Below, piece by piece: positions 52,601 through 61,224 of a stretch of DNA of 64,000 nt. The translations under genes and the position numbers were made by a program. How positions within the stretch are numbered: position 1 is the first letter of the stretch; each line of letters begins with the position of its first letter. This stretch comes from Acetobacter fabarum (lineage in GTDB: Bacteria; Pseudomonadota; Alphaproteobacteria; Acetobacterales; Acetobacteraceae): contig NZ_WOTG01000002.1 of NCBI RefSeq assembly GCF_011516925.1, positions 310,001 to 374,000 on the forward strand, read 5' to 3'. The notes under the pieces were generated by a model. The model had not been told where the DNA came from. It saw only the letters and a list, made by a program, of their open reading frames with translations, and made no database searches.

Positions 52601-52981
52601 CGGCTGGTCGAGCAGCGTGTGGGGCATGTCCGCCCTTGCCGCGCGCAGGGCGGCCTCCACGTCCCGCGCGGCACCATTGATGTCACGGTTATTGTCAAAG
52701 AACAGCAGGATAAATGCGCTGGAATCCGTTGTGTCCGAGCGCATGCTGCTTACGCCCGCAATCTGGCCAAGCCTGCGCTCCAGCGGGGTGGTTACCGCAC
52801 TGGCCAACTGCTGGGGAGAACTGCCGGGCTGGGAGGCAATAACGTATATGACCGGAACGGAAATATTGGGCAGGTCCGCTACCGGCATGGCGCGGTAGGC
52901 AAAAAGACCCGCCACCATAAACGCAACCGCCATAAGGGTTGTGCCAACGGGGCGCATGATGAACAGCCGACTAAAAGACAC
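49646..52981 (-). CDS. RND efflux permease, MdtC/MuxC-like, with an unusual insertion
   Basis: 1111 residues from a GTG at 52981 (GAGGAG nine bases upstream). FIMRPVGTTLMAVAFMVAGLFAYR, the loop block DINGAARDVEAALRAARA and ANPSDSPIM, and TGFVVDDAIVVVENIARHMEEGM match the MdtB/MdtC branch rather than AcrB. In that branch two different permeases usually sit beside an adaptor; here there is one, and no adaptor or channel gene adjoins. At about residues 785-847 a Ser/Ala/Gly/Asn-rich stretch of roughly 60 residues interrupts the second periplasmic loop where MdtC has only a short turn. Confidence 0.9.
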   Translation of the reverse strand: MSFSRLFIMRPVGTTLMAVAFMVAGLFAYRAMPVADLPNISVPVIYVIASQPGSSPQQLASAVTTPLERRLGQIAGVSSMRSDTTDSSAFILLFFDNNRDINGAARDVEAALRAARADMPHTLLDQPQYYKANPSDSPIMVAALTSATRNATALRDLGETHLKPMLAGVKGVGWVDVVGSDKPAIRVEVNPQLLYQYGIGFEDVRSALASANANTPKGFIETGGQRLTLQTNDQAHSPEQYRDLVIGYRNNRPVRLSSVATVRSGPQNERTAGWYNKQPAVLAIIRAQPGTNVIEVTDAIRARAVLLRNALPADVAFTLVSDRSVSIRGALEDTQETLLGSVLLVVLVVLAFLRSWRSTFIPAVTVPVSLAGSLAFMHLLGFSLDTLSLMALTIATGFVVDDAIVVVENIARHMEEGMDRMQATLQGAQEIGFTILSITISLIAVFLPLLLMGGIAGKIFFEFAMTLTIAVSVSFFLAVSLTPMMCARFLDVAPGPQAPAQRSANPFVRAAHLLADATDHAMAWMMRLYRSTLDVALRHPWLTLLSLPLSFVATIGLIFIIPKTVLPAEDIALLQGYLSVDQTSSFSAMSHKTRTVLDAMQAAPGVEGVIGFTGEDAANEAEVYAQLKPKNQRTQTPEAIADAIQQAVRTIPGLTASISNAGDINGGGQRVHEGAYSFVFRSENEADIDQWVPRVTEALRNSAVLSGVSSHTVGHGMALHVLINRDNAARYQITPQLIGNALYDAYGQRTASSISTPLTTYYVIMEVQKQFRDNPEMLKTLWVSTAGGTASGAVASNTIRVRKPADAPAARSDSLSEQSFRNAIANRLAGGGAGASNGSAVSATSETMVPLPTVARIASAPTPLQVSHENGFVSGALSFDLAAGHSLSEAEAEIRQTMRNLHAPESLKGDFSGEAGDLHKDLVNEALVFVAAIATMYITLGILYESYIQPLTILSTLPSAAFGAVLTLWLCGQPFSLISMIAVIMLVGIVKKNAILMIDFALHAERTQNLPPHEAIKTACLTRFRPILMTTMAAAFAAIPMIIGRGYGAELRLPLGVAILGGLATSQLLTLYSTPVVYLLMHRLAAFVRRAATWLQRKLAGWAGTRPNTAP

Positions 52982-53037
52982 CGGCAGGGCTCCTCTGGCT
53001 TTGCGGGGTAGTTAAGGTGTGTGTTGACCCGGTCGTG

Positions 53038-53808
53038 CTAGTTCTGCTGCGTGGGGGAGGCATCGGGTAAGTTGACATCAATCCGCCCCTTGCCATCACG
53101 CTCCGTTGCCACGGTGCCGGTGGCTTTGTGGACACTGATGTTGCCACTTCCCTGCACATGCAGGGCGGCAACACCCGTGGTGCCGCCAAAACTGGCATTG
53201 CCCTTGCCAGCGTTGTTGATGTCCAGCGCCTTGAGTGTTCCCGCAGGTGCGCTCAGGCTGGCTGTGCCGGCCAGATAGACGGCCAGAGCCGGAGCCTTGA
53301 CCTGGCGGATGGTAATGGGGGCGGAGGTGGTGGAGCGCAGGCGCGCCGAGCCTGCCAGTGTGTCAATGCGGATAGGCCCTGAGGAGTCCGATGCCAGATC
53401 AATCGGCCCGGTCCGGCCCAGCTCAATCCCCCCCGAGCCGGACTGGATGGACATGGAGCCTTTACGGCCGTCAATAACAATGCGGGTTGCCTGCGGGCTG
53501 TCTATGGCCAGCGGCATGGCCGATGGTGTGTGCAGTTCAAGGCTCTGCCCGCTGGCGCAGTCCATCTGTGTCAGGGTGATGGTGCCATCTGCCGCGGTGG
53601 AGCTTTGCAGGCCTGCGGGCCATGCCCCCGGAATGTCCACTCCGTCAGACAGGGTGTTGTCGGTTACAACATGCAGGGTGCTCAGGCAGGGAGCACTGAC
53701 CTGTACGCGCTGGCCGGGTATGGTCCGCGCCTGTGCGCCCGCGCTCAGGCACAGGGCAAGGGCGCAGAACATGGCAGTACGGCAGGGCAGGGCAAAGGAA
53801 TGGTACAT
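53038..53808 (-). CDS. Exported DUF2807-like (GIN domain) beta-repeat protein
   Basis: 256 residues with a signal peptide (MYHSFALPCRTAMFCALALCLSAGAQA in part: ALALCLSAGAQA, then R). The mature part is a run of short beta-strand repeats with Gly/Ser/Thr turns: GSMSIQSGSGGIELG, GPIDLASDSSGPIRID and AALHVQGSGNISVHKATG, the arrangement of auto-transporter-like or DUF2807 right-handed beta solenoids. It is predicted to be periplasmic or surface-exposed. Two cysteines at the start of the domain (APCLST, MDCASG) may bond. It lies between the HlyD adaptor and the RND permease on the same strand, 56 bases before the latter. No activity can be assigned. Confidence 0.65.
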   Translation of the reverse strand: MYHSFALPCRTAMFCALALCLSAGAQARTIPGQRVQVSAPCLSTLHVVTDNTLSDGVDIPGAWPAGLQSSTAADGTITLTQMDCASGQSLELHTPSAMPLAIDSPQATRIVIDGRKGSMSIQSGSGGIELGRTGPIDLASDSSGPIRIDTLAGSARLRSTTSAPITIRQVKAPALAVYLAGTASLSAPAGTLKALDINNAGKGNASFGGTTGVAALHVQGSGNISVHKATGTVATERDGKGRIDVNLPDASPTQQN

Positions 53809-53853
53809 GCCTGCGTTTGTGCCAGCATGGGGGGCGGGCGTCCATACTCTATC

Positions 53854-54816
53854 CTAATGCCGTGCGCCGTTCCCGCCTGTGCCGCCCATAAGGGCATCAT
53901 GCAGCCTGTCCAGTGCTTCGGTCAGGGAATCATGGGCACGTTTACCCTTGCTGCCAACAATGGTGACTGTGGTGGTCATGCCTGCGGCAAGCTGGGTGCC
54001 GGGGGGGATGCTGTCGATCTGCACACGGACGGGAATACGCTGTGCCAGCCGCACCCAGGTATAAACCGGGTCCACCGATGGCAGGCCCTGTGTGGAGGGT
54101 GTTGCATTGGGGGTGGCAATCCCGCGGGTAATGCTGGTGATATGCCCCCACATGGGCTGGCGGTAGCCCATAAGGTCCAGCCGGGCGCGGTCACCAATAT
54201 GGATGGAGCGGATTTTGGTTTCCTCAAAATATCCGTCCACCCAGTAGGAGGAAGCATCAATGACCTGAATGTTCGCCTTGCCTGCGGTGGCATAGTCCCC
54301 CACACGCATGATCAGGTTGTTGACGTAGCCGGTTACGGTGCTGCGCACATGGGTTCGGTCAAGGTTGATATTGGCCTGCGAAAGAGCCGCCATGGCCGAG
54401 GCATACTGTGCCTTGGCAACTTCCGCCGTGGCCTGGAACACCTGTTTTTCCTCGCGGGAGGCTGCGGCGTCGGTCAGGTTGTTGCGCCTGTATTCCTGCG
54501 CGTTTTTGAGCACCATATCCGCCTGCCGCTCATTCACCAGAGCGGTAGCGGAGGCCACATCCACCTTAAAGTCAAAGGGATCAATGTCGTACAGAACATC
54601 GCCCGCATGGACAAACTGGTTGTCGCGCACCTTTATGTCTATGATCTGCCCCGAAACACGCGGCGCAATGTCGGCCACCTGCACGCGCACCTGCCCGTTA
54701 CGGGTCCAGGGCGCTGCGGTGTAGTAATCCCACAGGACAAAGCAGACCACGGCTGCAATAGCCAGAATAATGCCGGTCGTAACAAATTGCAGAAGGCGGC
54801 GCGCACGTTCAAACAC
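53854..54816 (-). CDS. HlyD-family periplasmic adaptor (AaeA/EmrA-like)
   Basis: 320 residues from a GTG at 54816. One N-terminal membrane helix (VTTGIILAIAAVVCFVLWDYY) is followed by a lipoyl half-motif VADIAPRVSGQIIDIKVRDNQFVHAGDVL, a helical hairpin with NNLTDAAASREEKQVFQATAE, and a second half-motif TRSTVTGYVNNLIMRVGDYA-type segment. It pairs with the FusC permease and DUF1656 protein encoded just upstream, the arrangement of the E. coli AaeXAB aromatic-acid exporter in a different order (B, X, A). Confidence 0.88.
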   Translation of the reverse strand: MFERARRLLQFVTTGIILAIAAVVCFVLWDYYTAAPWTRNGQVRVQVADIAPRVSGQIIDIKVRDNQFVHAGDVLYDIDPFDFKVDVASATALVNERQADMVLKNAQEYRRNNLTDAAASREEKQVFQATAEVAKAQYASAMAALSQANINLDRTHVRSTVTGYVNNLIMRVGDYATAGKANIQVIDASSYWVDGYFEETKIRSIHIGDRARLDLMGYRQPMWGHITSITRGIATPNATPSTQGLPSVDPVYTWVRLAQRIPVRVQIDSIPPGTQLAAGMTTTVTIVGSKGKRAHDSLTEALDRLHDALMGGTGGNGARH

Positions 54817-54831
54817 GGCGGAAAAGCCCTT

Positions 54832-55032
54832 TCACAAAAGGATGGTGTAAAGGCCGATAAGGCCGATCAGAATACCAAATTCGGCCAAGGGCAGGTTCCA
54901 TACCACGCGGCGGGCGCGCACCTTGGCCAAAAGCGGGTTAAGCGCCAGCAGGGTGGCAATGGCCAGCCCCGCATGCACCACAAAGGAGGACACCAGCAGG
55001 CCCCCAATATCCAAAACAGGTTGGAGCTGCAT
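54832..55032 (-). CDS. DUF1656 small membrane protein (AaeX-like)
   Basis: 66 residues from the ATG at 55032, one base after the fusC stop. Two helices (IGGLLVSSFVVHAGLAIATLLAL and LAEFGILIGLIGLYTILL) with a basic loop RARRVVWN between them fit DUF1656, which almost always sits between FusC-type permease and HlyD adaptor genes. Its role in the exporter is not defined. A longer reading frame back to 55167 would lie in fusC and is spurious. Confidence 0.88.
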   Translation of the reverse strand: MQLQPVLDIGGLLVSSFVVHAGLAIATLLALNPLLAKVRARRVVWNLPLAEFGILIGLIGLYTILL

Positions 55033-55033
55033 G

Positions 55034-57118
55034 TTAGCGGGCCTTCCACTGCTGGTCCGGCACGGGCAGCAGGTCATACAGGTGCAGGGCGGAGCGGTTG
55101 TGTTCAAGCAGGCGGATTGCACCCACCATGGCAGAAACCGCAGCAAGGGCAGTGGCCATCTGCCCATGGGGCAGGCCTATGGCATGGTCGAGCAGAATGC
55201 GGGCCTTGTGCCGCATACGCACCAGAGCGGCATCCACGTTGTAGATAATGGTGGCGCGGTAGGCGGATTCCGCATCCAGCCGGATAGCGGGAATGGTGGC
55301 GGCGCGTTGCAGGTGGCGGCGTGCGCGGGCCAGCTCAAGGTTGAGGGTATCCAGGCTGGCAAGGCGGGCAAAAACACGTTGGCGTGCTTTGTTGGCGGGT
55401 AGGTAACGGTTCCATTCCAGAATACGGCACAGCCGGTCGTAGTGGCGGCTGATCAGGGCGGAGCCTGCCTGTTCACCATGCCCTTCAAACTGGAGCAGCA
55501 GATCATGCCCGATGGTAATGCCCACCCTGAACCGCCTGCGGGAGGCGGAGGGCGGTAGCAGCAGCACGAGCGAGATAAAGATCATGATCGCGGCAAACAG
55601 GTACAGCACATTGCGGTCAATAAAAGCGGATGGCTCGTAATTCTGCTGGTCAGCGACCCCAAGAATAACAAAAAAGAACACCCCGGCGTTAAACCCGACC
55701 GTGGCTGTTCTGGGGTGCATGAGCAGCAGGCAGCCGCCAAAAATAACGGGAATGATGGCCATGGCCAGAAAAGGCATGTCCGCCCCGTGGGGGAGTATGC
55801 CAAAATTCAGCACCGCGGCCACAATAATGGCCAGTGGCGTGCCCAGCAGTGCCCCCATGCCAAAGCCGCGCACATTGTAGGTTGTGGCGGCAAGGGTCAG
55901 GATAATGGCCACCTGCGACAGTGCTGAATACGTTGCCGGAATATCGGAAATAATGCACAGCCCGGCAGCGACGGAAAAGCCGATAAGCGTGCGCAGGCCG
56001 TTGAGCAGTGCAGCAATTACGTCATCATGCTGTTCAATCTTGAGCTCTGGGGCCTGTGTGCGTGCGCGCTGGCCGTGCTCAAACGCATCTATGCCATCCA
56101 CCGCCCAGCGTGCATCGGACAGCAGAGCCATGGAGCGTTCAATCAGCCAGGCTTCATCCAGCGTTGGGCCGAGGCTGAGCTCGTTTTTATGCGCCTCGCG
56201 CGCAAGGTCTTCCAGATCATGCACTGCCTGTGCGGGGGAATCGACTGGCGTACCATCACCAAAGGAATCACGGATGTGCTTGAGCACCGTGGCCGAAACC
56301 TCGCCCTTGCGCAGCACAAGGGCAATGGCCTGGCTGCACGAGAGCATTTCCAGCAGCGCCACCATGGCCGAATGTGCGCCTGCAAGCCGCAGCCGTGCAT
56401 CGGGCAGTTCGGTCTTAGCGAAAGAGATCTGCGATGTCAGGGCAATAATTTCCCCCGCAAGGCCTGCGCAGGCCATGCTGTCGGGAATGCTGTGGCCAGC
56501 CAGTGCATCCTTGGCAATGCGGCGCACCATGTCCGATGTGCGGCGCAGGTTGGCGGTCAGTTTTTCAAACGCGGTGGGGGAGCCAAAAATGTCATTGATT
56601 GCGGCGGTGGAGGCAATGCCCACCACAATGCAGGACACGCGGTTAACCGTAACGTCAAAAATGCCTGCCGGGTTATCAATGCAGCTGATCCCCACAATGG
56701 CAACCGTATAGCCCGAGAGCATGGCCGCATAAGCCCGGAAGTCGCGCTCCAGTGTGCCCACAATGGTGCAAAGGGTTAGCCACAACGCCACATCACCCAG
56801 AAAAACCCCGCGTTCCTGATTAAAGCAGGCGGTCAGGAAAAGGGCGACAAACGCACCGATAATGGTGCCCGCCAGACGGTAAAGTGCCTTGGAAAGAACC
56901 TGCCCACGCAACGGCTGAGCCAGGATCATGACCGTAACCGCTGCCGTGCCGGGGGAGGAAAGCTGGAGCCAGAACGCCGTGCTCAATGCCAGCACGGCAG
57001 ATAGCCACGTACGCAGGCAGAACAGGAACCAGCCGGGAGAAAACACGGAGGGCGGGAGCTGGAGGAACCAGCCCTTCCACCCAGGTCTGTGCATGAAAGC
57101 TGTTTTCTCAGCGGTCAT
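55034..57118 (-). CDS. FusC/AaeB-family aromatic-acid or toxin exporter permease
   Basis: 694 residues. Two blocks of hydrophobic helices (about 28-165 and 355-515) alternate with two large cytoplasmic domains, the FusC/YccS/AaeB layout. Segments SSPGTAAVTVMILAQPLRGQVLSKALYRLAGTIIGAFVALF and, in the second block, SDIPATYSALSQVAIILT are characteristic in parts (TIIGAFVALF, PLRGQVLSKA). The E. coli homologue exports p-hydroxybenzoate under stress. It opens a minus-strand operon fusC-DUF1656-hlyD that lacks its own outer-membrane channel and LysR regulator. Confidence 0.88.
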   Translation of the reverse strand: MTAEKTAFMHRPGWKGWFLQLPPSVFSPGWFLFCLRTWLSAVLALSTAFWLQLSSPGTAAVTVMILAQPLRGQVLSKALYRLAGTIIGAFVALFLTACFNQERGVFLGDVALWLTLCTIVGTLERDFRAYAAMLSGYTVAIVGISCIDNPAGIFDVTVNRVSCIVVGIASTAAINDIFGSPTAFEKLTANLRRTSDMVRRIAKDALAGHSIPDSMACAGLAGEIIALTSQISFAKTELPDARLRLAGAHSAMVALLEMLSCSQAIALVLRKGEVSATVLKHIRDSFGDGTPVDSPAQAVHDLEDLAREAHKNELSLGPTLDEAWLIERSMALLSDARWAVDGIDAFEHGQRARTQAPELKIEQHDDVIAALLNGLRTLIGFSVAAGLCIISDIPATYSALSQVAIILTLAATTYNVRGFGMGALLGTPLAIIVAAVLNFGILPHGADMPFLAMAIIPVIFGGCLLLMHPRTATVGFNAGVFFFVILGVADQQNYEPSAFIDRNVLYLFAAIMIFISLVLLLPPSASRRRFRVGITIGHDLLLQFEGHGEQAGSALISRHYDRLCRILEWNRYLPANKARQRVFARLASLDTLNLELARARRHLQRAATIPAIRLDAESAYRATIIYNVDAALVRMRHKARILLDHAIGLPHGQMATALAAVSAMVGAIRLLEHNRSALHLYDLLPVPDQQWKAR

Positions 57119-57400
57119 TTGGGTCTGCTTTTGTTGTGGCCACTGAGGAAGGATTGCACCCGAATCCGTATTGTCAGGCGCATATTAAAATAAAATATAA
57201 TGTTTGAGGGAAGTTCTGCCCATAGTCTGGCATTGCGTTCAACGCGCAGCAGACCTGAAGCATAAGCCTGCAAACTATAATGGGGCTAATCAACTCTGGG
57301 TCAGGTGCGTACAGGGCTGTTTCCGGCCGCAGGACTATGCTGGCCGTCATGCCATATTCTGTCTTGTCGAGCTATTGGTGGTGCGGGCACAACTGTGTGT
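57119..57400. other. Divergent promoter region between fusC and the SbcD-like gene
   Basis: No gene is supported. An AT-rich block lies at about 57183-57205 and a TATAAT at 57276-57281 fits a plus-strand -10 for the nuclease pair, though no good -35 precedes it. An in-frame upstream extension of the SbcD-like frame to 57305 is not family-like. Confidence 0.4.
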
Positions 57401-58549
57401 ATGAAAATTGTTCATACCTCCGACTGGCAGATAGGCCGGACCTTCAGCTTTGTGGATGATGATGCACTGGGCGCGCTTCAGGCCGAGCGGCTGAATGTGA
57501 TCGAGCGCATAGGCATGCTTGCACGGGCGCAAGGGGCCGCCCATGTGCTGGTCGCAGGCGATGTGTATGAACACGAAACCCCATCGGGGCATACTTTGCG
57601 GCAGCCTATGGAGCGCATGCGCCAGTTTGCGGATATAAGCTGGCACCTTATTCCCGGTAACCACGATGCCCATACCCCTCAGGGCGTATGGACCCGTCTG
57701 CAACGTGATAACGCAGTGCCTGCCAATGTTAAGCTCCACCTTGCCTCCGCACCGGTTGAGCTGGATGGCACGCACAATGCCTGGCTGCTGCCTGCCGTTT
57801 TGCAGCGGCGGCACACCCTGTCGGACCTGACGGCTTACATGGATGATGCCCCCACCCCCGAAGGGGCTTTGCGCATAGGGGTTGCGCACGGCTCGGTCGT
57901 GGGGTTCGGGAATGAGGGAGAAGCCCAGAACAACCCCATAGCCATTGACCGGGCCGCCCGGGCGGGGCTCGCCTATCTGGCGTTGGGGGACTGGCACGGT
58001 TTTAACAGGATCAATGACCGCACGGTGTACGCTGGCACGCCGGAGGTGGACCGGTTTGGCACCGGGGGTAATGGTGGGGGGGAATGCGTTGTGGTGGCGT
58101 TTGATGGCCCCACAGCCCCACCACGGCTGAGCACGCACAGAACAGGCCGCTTTACGTGGTGCAAGTTTGAAAACGTGGTGCTGACCAGCAGTGCGGACAT
58201 CCATGCGCTGGAAAGCCGCGTGCGTGCCATAGCCCCCGAGCAGCCCCATACCATCCTGGCATGGCTGGAGGTTAGCGGTATGCTGGGGGTGGAAGATCTG
58301 GCACTTTATGAAAGTCTGATCGACCACCGCCTGCATAGTGCACTGGCCTGCCTGCGGCTGAGTGGTGCCCCCAGCCTTGCCGCCGGGGCGGATGATCTGG
58401 ATATGCTTGGCACATCCGGGCCAGTGCGTGCGGCAGCAGCTGCCCTGCTGGAACAGGTGAATGCCGGTGGGGCTGAGGCCAGTGTTGCACAGGAGGCGCT
58501 GCAAAGGCTCTTCCTGCTCTGGGGTGAAGTGCGGAGGGCAACGTCATGA
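57401..58549 (+). CDS. SbcD/YhaO-like metallophosphoesterase (DNA repair exonuclease subunit)
   Basis: 382 residues from the ATG at 57401. Calcineurin-like motifs: HTSDWQIG at 5-12, AGDVYEHE, IPGNHDAH and, later, VAHGS and LGDWHG. SbcD proteins normally have DWH or DLH at the first site; here it is DWQ, a variant I associate with alphaproteobacterial YhaO-like proteins. It should form a complex with the ATPase encoded immediately downstream (ATGA overlap) and act on DNA ends. Its own promoter is not clear. Confidence 0.85.
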   Translation: MKIVHTSDWQIGRTFSFVDDDALGALQAERLNVIERIGMLARAQGAAHVLVAGDVYEHETPSGHTLRQPMERMRQFADISWHLIPGNHDAHTPQGVWTRLQRDNAVPANVKLHLASAPVELDGTHNAWLLPAVLQRRHTLSDLTAYMDDAPTPEGALRIGVAHGSVVGFGNEGEAQNNPIAIDRAARAGLAYLALGDWHGFNRINDRTVYAGTPEVDRFGTGGNGGGECVVVAFDGPTAPPRLSTHRTGRFTWCKFENVVLTSSADIHALESRVRAIAPEQPHTILAWLEVSGMLGVEDLALYESLIDHRLHSALACLRLSGAPSLAAGADDLDMLGTSGPVRAAAAALLEQVNAGGAEASVAQEALQRLFLLWGEVRRATS

Positions 58550-61224
58550 TCCTGACAGACATCCAGATCGAGGCCGTGCGCCGTTTTGCCTCCCCCGTGC
58601 GGGTTGAGGGGCTGGGCGCTGGACTGAATATTCTGGCCGCCCCCAATGAGGCCGGTAAATCCACCGTGCTCAAGGCGCTGCGGACCGCGCTGACCCTGCG
58701 GCACACCTCCAAAGCCCAGCCGTTCAAGGACCTGCTGCCTTATGGTGGAGGTTCACCCCATATTGGCGTGGCCTTTACATGGAAAAGCCAGTCCTGCTGG
58801 CTGGAAAAAAAGTTTGGCAGCAGCAGTCTCGCCCGGCTGGATCTGGGCGCTGAACGGTTTGATGGGGAGGAGGCGGAGGAACGCCTGCAAGCCCTGTTCG
58901 AACTGGAAAAGGTCAGTAAGTCCGAAGCGGCAGGGCTGTGGAACGCCCTGCTGGTGGAGCAGGGTGAAAGCTTTGCCCAGCCTGCGCTGCAAGGGGCCGG
59001 GCGGGCCAGCCTTCAGGCCTGTCTGCAACAGAACATACAGGGCGTAACCGGCACGGCCGAGGCCAGCGCCATGCTGGCTCTGGTCAGCAAACGGCTGGCC
59101 CAGTACCAGACTGCAACGGGCAAAACCAGCCAGCGCATGCGCCAGATACAGGAGGAGGGCGAGCAGGCCCGTGCTCTGGTGGCCACCCTTCTGGCCCGCA
59201 AGGAAGCTTTGCAGGAGGATATAAGCGGGCTGGAGCAGATCCGGCGCACGCTGGCCCAGTACAACAACCCCGAACGGCGCAGGCAGGACGAGGCAAAACT
59301 TGTGGCCTTGCGGCAGACGCGTGACCAGTTGCGCGGGCTTGTGGCGCAGGAGCAGGCAGCACAGGCGCAACTCAGTGCGGCCGAGCAAAACGTGCAGTAT
59401 ATTCAGGCCGAGCAGGACCGCCGCCAGACCCGCCGGGCAGATATTGCCCGGCTGGAGCAGGTTCTGGCCGATGCCCAAAGCGGGCATACCCAGCTCAGCC
59501 TTGCTGCGGGGGAGGCAGACCAGAAACTGGCTCATGCACAGGCCAGCCATAAAGCCGCTTTAAGTCGGCACCAGCAAGCCCGTACCATGGTGTCGCGCGT
59601 TATGCACAAGGCTGCTCTGGCGCATAACCAGCAGGCCATAGCGCAGGAGCGTGCCGCGTTCGAGCGGGCGAACGCCGCCTGTGCAAGGCTGGAAAAAGCA
59701 CAGGCGGCCCTGCGCATCATGCCTGTGGATGCAGCTTTTATGCGCCGTCTGGCCAAGGCCGTGCAGGCGGTGCATCAGGCACAGGCCAGCATGCAGGCGC
59801 AGGCCACACGGTTTGAGGCAACCCTGCTCCCGGATGCAGCAGGCACGGTATGGCTGAATGGCAACCCCTGCCCAGTTGGCCCCCAGTCCCTGACCGATGT
59901 GAGTGAACTGGTGGTGGACGGTGTGGGCCGCTTTACCATAACCCCCTCAACCCAGCAGAGTGACGCGCTGCATGCAGCCCTTGCTACAGCCCAAAGCGCG
60001 CTGGACAGTCTGTTGCAAGAGGTCGGTTGCCACAGTGTGGAGCAGGCTGAAAGCCAGCACGAGGCCCGCAGGCAGGCCGAGCGGGAAGTGGAGCAGGCCA
60101 GTGCCGAGTGTATGGCGCTATTATGTGTACCCAAGCCCAGCGATATTACCGCTGCTCTGGACGCACTGCGCCAGAAGCTGAACGAGCGGGAAGCCCTTTT
60201 TGCCAAGGAGCAGGCCGCTCAGGCGGATTGGCCCGAAGATGAAGGCACGCCGCTGGATGTAGAGCAGGCCCGCGCGCAGGAGCAGGATGCACTTATGGCG
60301 GTGGAAGCCGCCCGAGCGCAGGAGCAGGACGAGCTTACCCTGCACCGCATGGCCCATACCCGGCTGGAGCAGGCTCTTGCCCAGTTTGCACAGCAGCAGC
60401 AGGCGCTCCAGCGCGACCGGCGTGAACTGGACGTATGGGTTGAGCGCGAGCCCGACCCGGCTTTGCAGACCCGCGCCACAAGCAGTGAGCAGGACAGGCA
60501 GCGCGCACAGGCCGAACTGGCCCGGATTGCCCATATACGCCAGCAGGAGGAACCGCTGAGCGTGGTGGAGCAGGGTATTCTCCGCCGCGAACAGGCTATG
60601 GAACACGTGCACGAGCAGATTACACGCCTGTCCGTGGACCAGACGGAGCGTGAAACACGGATCCGTCAGGCAGAAGGGGATGGGCTGGATGAACAGCTTG
60701 CCAGTGCGGAACGCCACGCAGCACAGGTGCAGGGGGAGTTGGAGGCATGGGAGCGCGAGCGTGCAGCCCTTGCGTTGCTGGAGGCTACGCTGCTTCAGGC
60801 CGAAACCACACAGACCGAGCGGTATCTGGCCCCGCTGGTGCAGGCCATGCAGCCCGCTTTTTCTGCCCTGTTCCGCGGGGCAACACTGGAGGTGGATACG
60901 CAGTTCGCCCTGACCGGCCTGACGCGCCAGCGCGCGGAGGAGGTAAAGGACCTGTCGGATGGTACAAGGGAACAGATAGCCGTGCTGGTCAGGCTCGGGT
61001 TTGCAGAATTGCTGCACAAACGCGGGGCCCCAGCCATTCTGGTGCTGGATGACGCGCTGAGTTTTTCAGACTCCCAGCGGCTGGAAACCCTGTTTGACGT
61101 GTTGTCCGATGCCGCAACGCGTTTGCAGGTCATACTACTGACCTGCCACGCGGAGCAGTTTACTCCCCTGCAGGGCAGGATGCTCAGCCTGCGCCCGATG
61201 GAGCGGTTTGTGGTTCCGAACTGA
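58546..61224 (+). CDS. SbcC/YhaN-like SMC-type ATPase
   Basis: 892 residues. The Walker A motif APNEAGKST is at about 32-40, then an extended region of Ala/Gln/Glu/Arg-rich coiled coil through roughly residues 190-790, and a C-terminal ABC half with LSDGTREQIAVLVRLGFAELL (signature) and ILVLDDALSFSD (Walker B). The family tethers and processes DNA ends with the metallophosphoesterase partner. No CxxC zinc hook is visible at the coiled-coil apex, which agrees with YhaN rather than SbcC/Rad50. The stop abuts the stop of the convergent oprB with no base between them. Confidence 0.86.
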   Translation: MILTDIQIEAVRRFASPVRVEGLGAGLNILAAPNEAGKSTVLKALRTALTLRHTSKAQPFKDLLPYGGGSPHIGVAFTWKSQSCWLEKKFGSSSLARLDLGAERFDGEEAEERLQALFELEKVSKSEAAGLWNALLVEQGESFAQPALQGAGRASLQACLQQNIQGVTGTAEASAMLALVSKRLAQYQTATGKTSQRMRQIQEEGEQARALVATLLARKEALQEDISGLEQIRRTLAQYNNPERRRQDEAKLVALRQTRDQLRGLVAQEQAAQAQLSAAEQNVQYIQAEQDRRQTRRADIARLEQVLADAQSGHTQLSLAAGEADQKLAHAQASHKAALSRHQQARTMVSRVMHKAALAHNQQAIAQERAAFERANAACARLEKAQAALRIMPVDAAFMRRLAKAVQAVHQAQASMQAQATRFEATLLPDAAGTVWLNGNPCPVGPQSLTDVSELVVDGVGRFTITPSTQQSDALHAALATAQSALDSLLQEVGCHSVEQAESQHEARRQAEREVEQASAECMALLCVPKPSDITAALDALRQKLNEREALFAKEQAAQADWPEDEGTPLDVEQARAQEQDALMAVEAARAQEQDELTLHRMAHTRLEQALAQFAQQQQALQRDRRELDVWVEREPDPALQTRATSSEQDRQRAQAELARIAHIRQQEEPLSVVEQGILRREQAMEHVHEQITRLSVDQTERETRIRQAEGDGLDEQLASAERHAAQVQGELEAWERERAALALLEATLLQAETTQTERYLAPLVQAMQPAFSALFRGATLEVDTQFALTGLTRQRAEEVKDLSDGTREQIAVLVRLGFAELLHKRGAPAILVLDDALSFSDSQRLETLFDVLSDAATRLQVILLTCHAEQFTPLQGRMLSLRPMERFVVPN

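Noticed and set aside
53530-55248. 572-codon plus-strand frame across the DUF2807, hlyD and DUF1656 genes
   Set aside because: It crosses three well-supported minus-strand genes and encodes a His/Gly-rich sequence with no family features.
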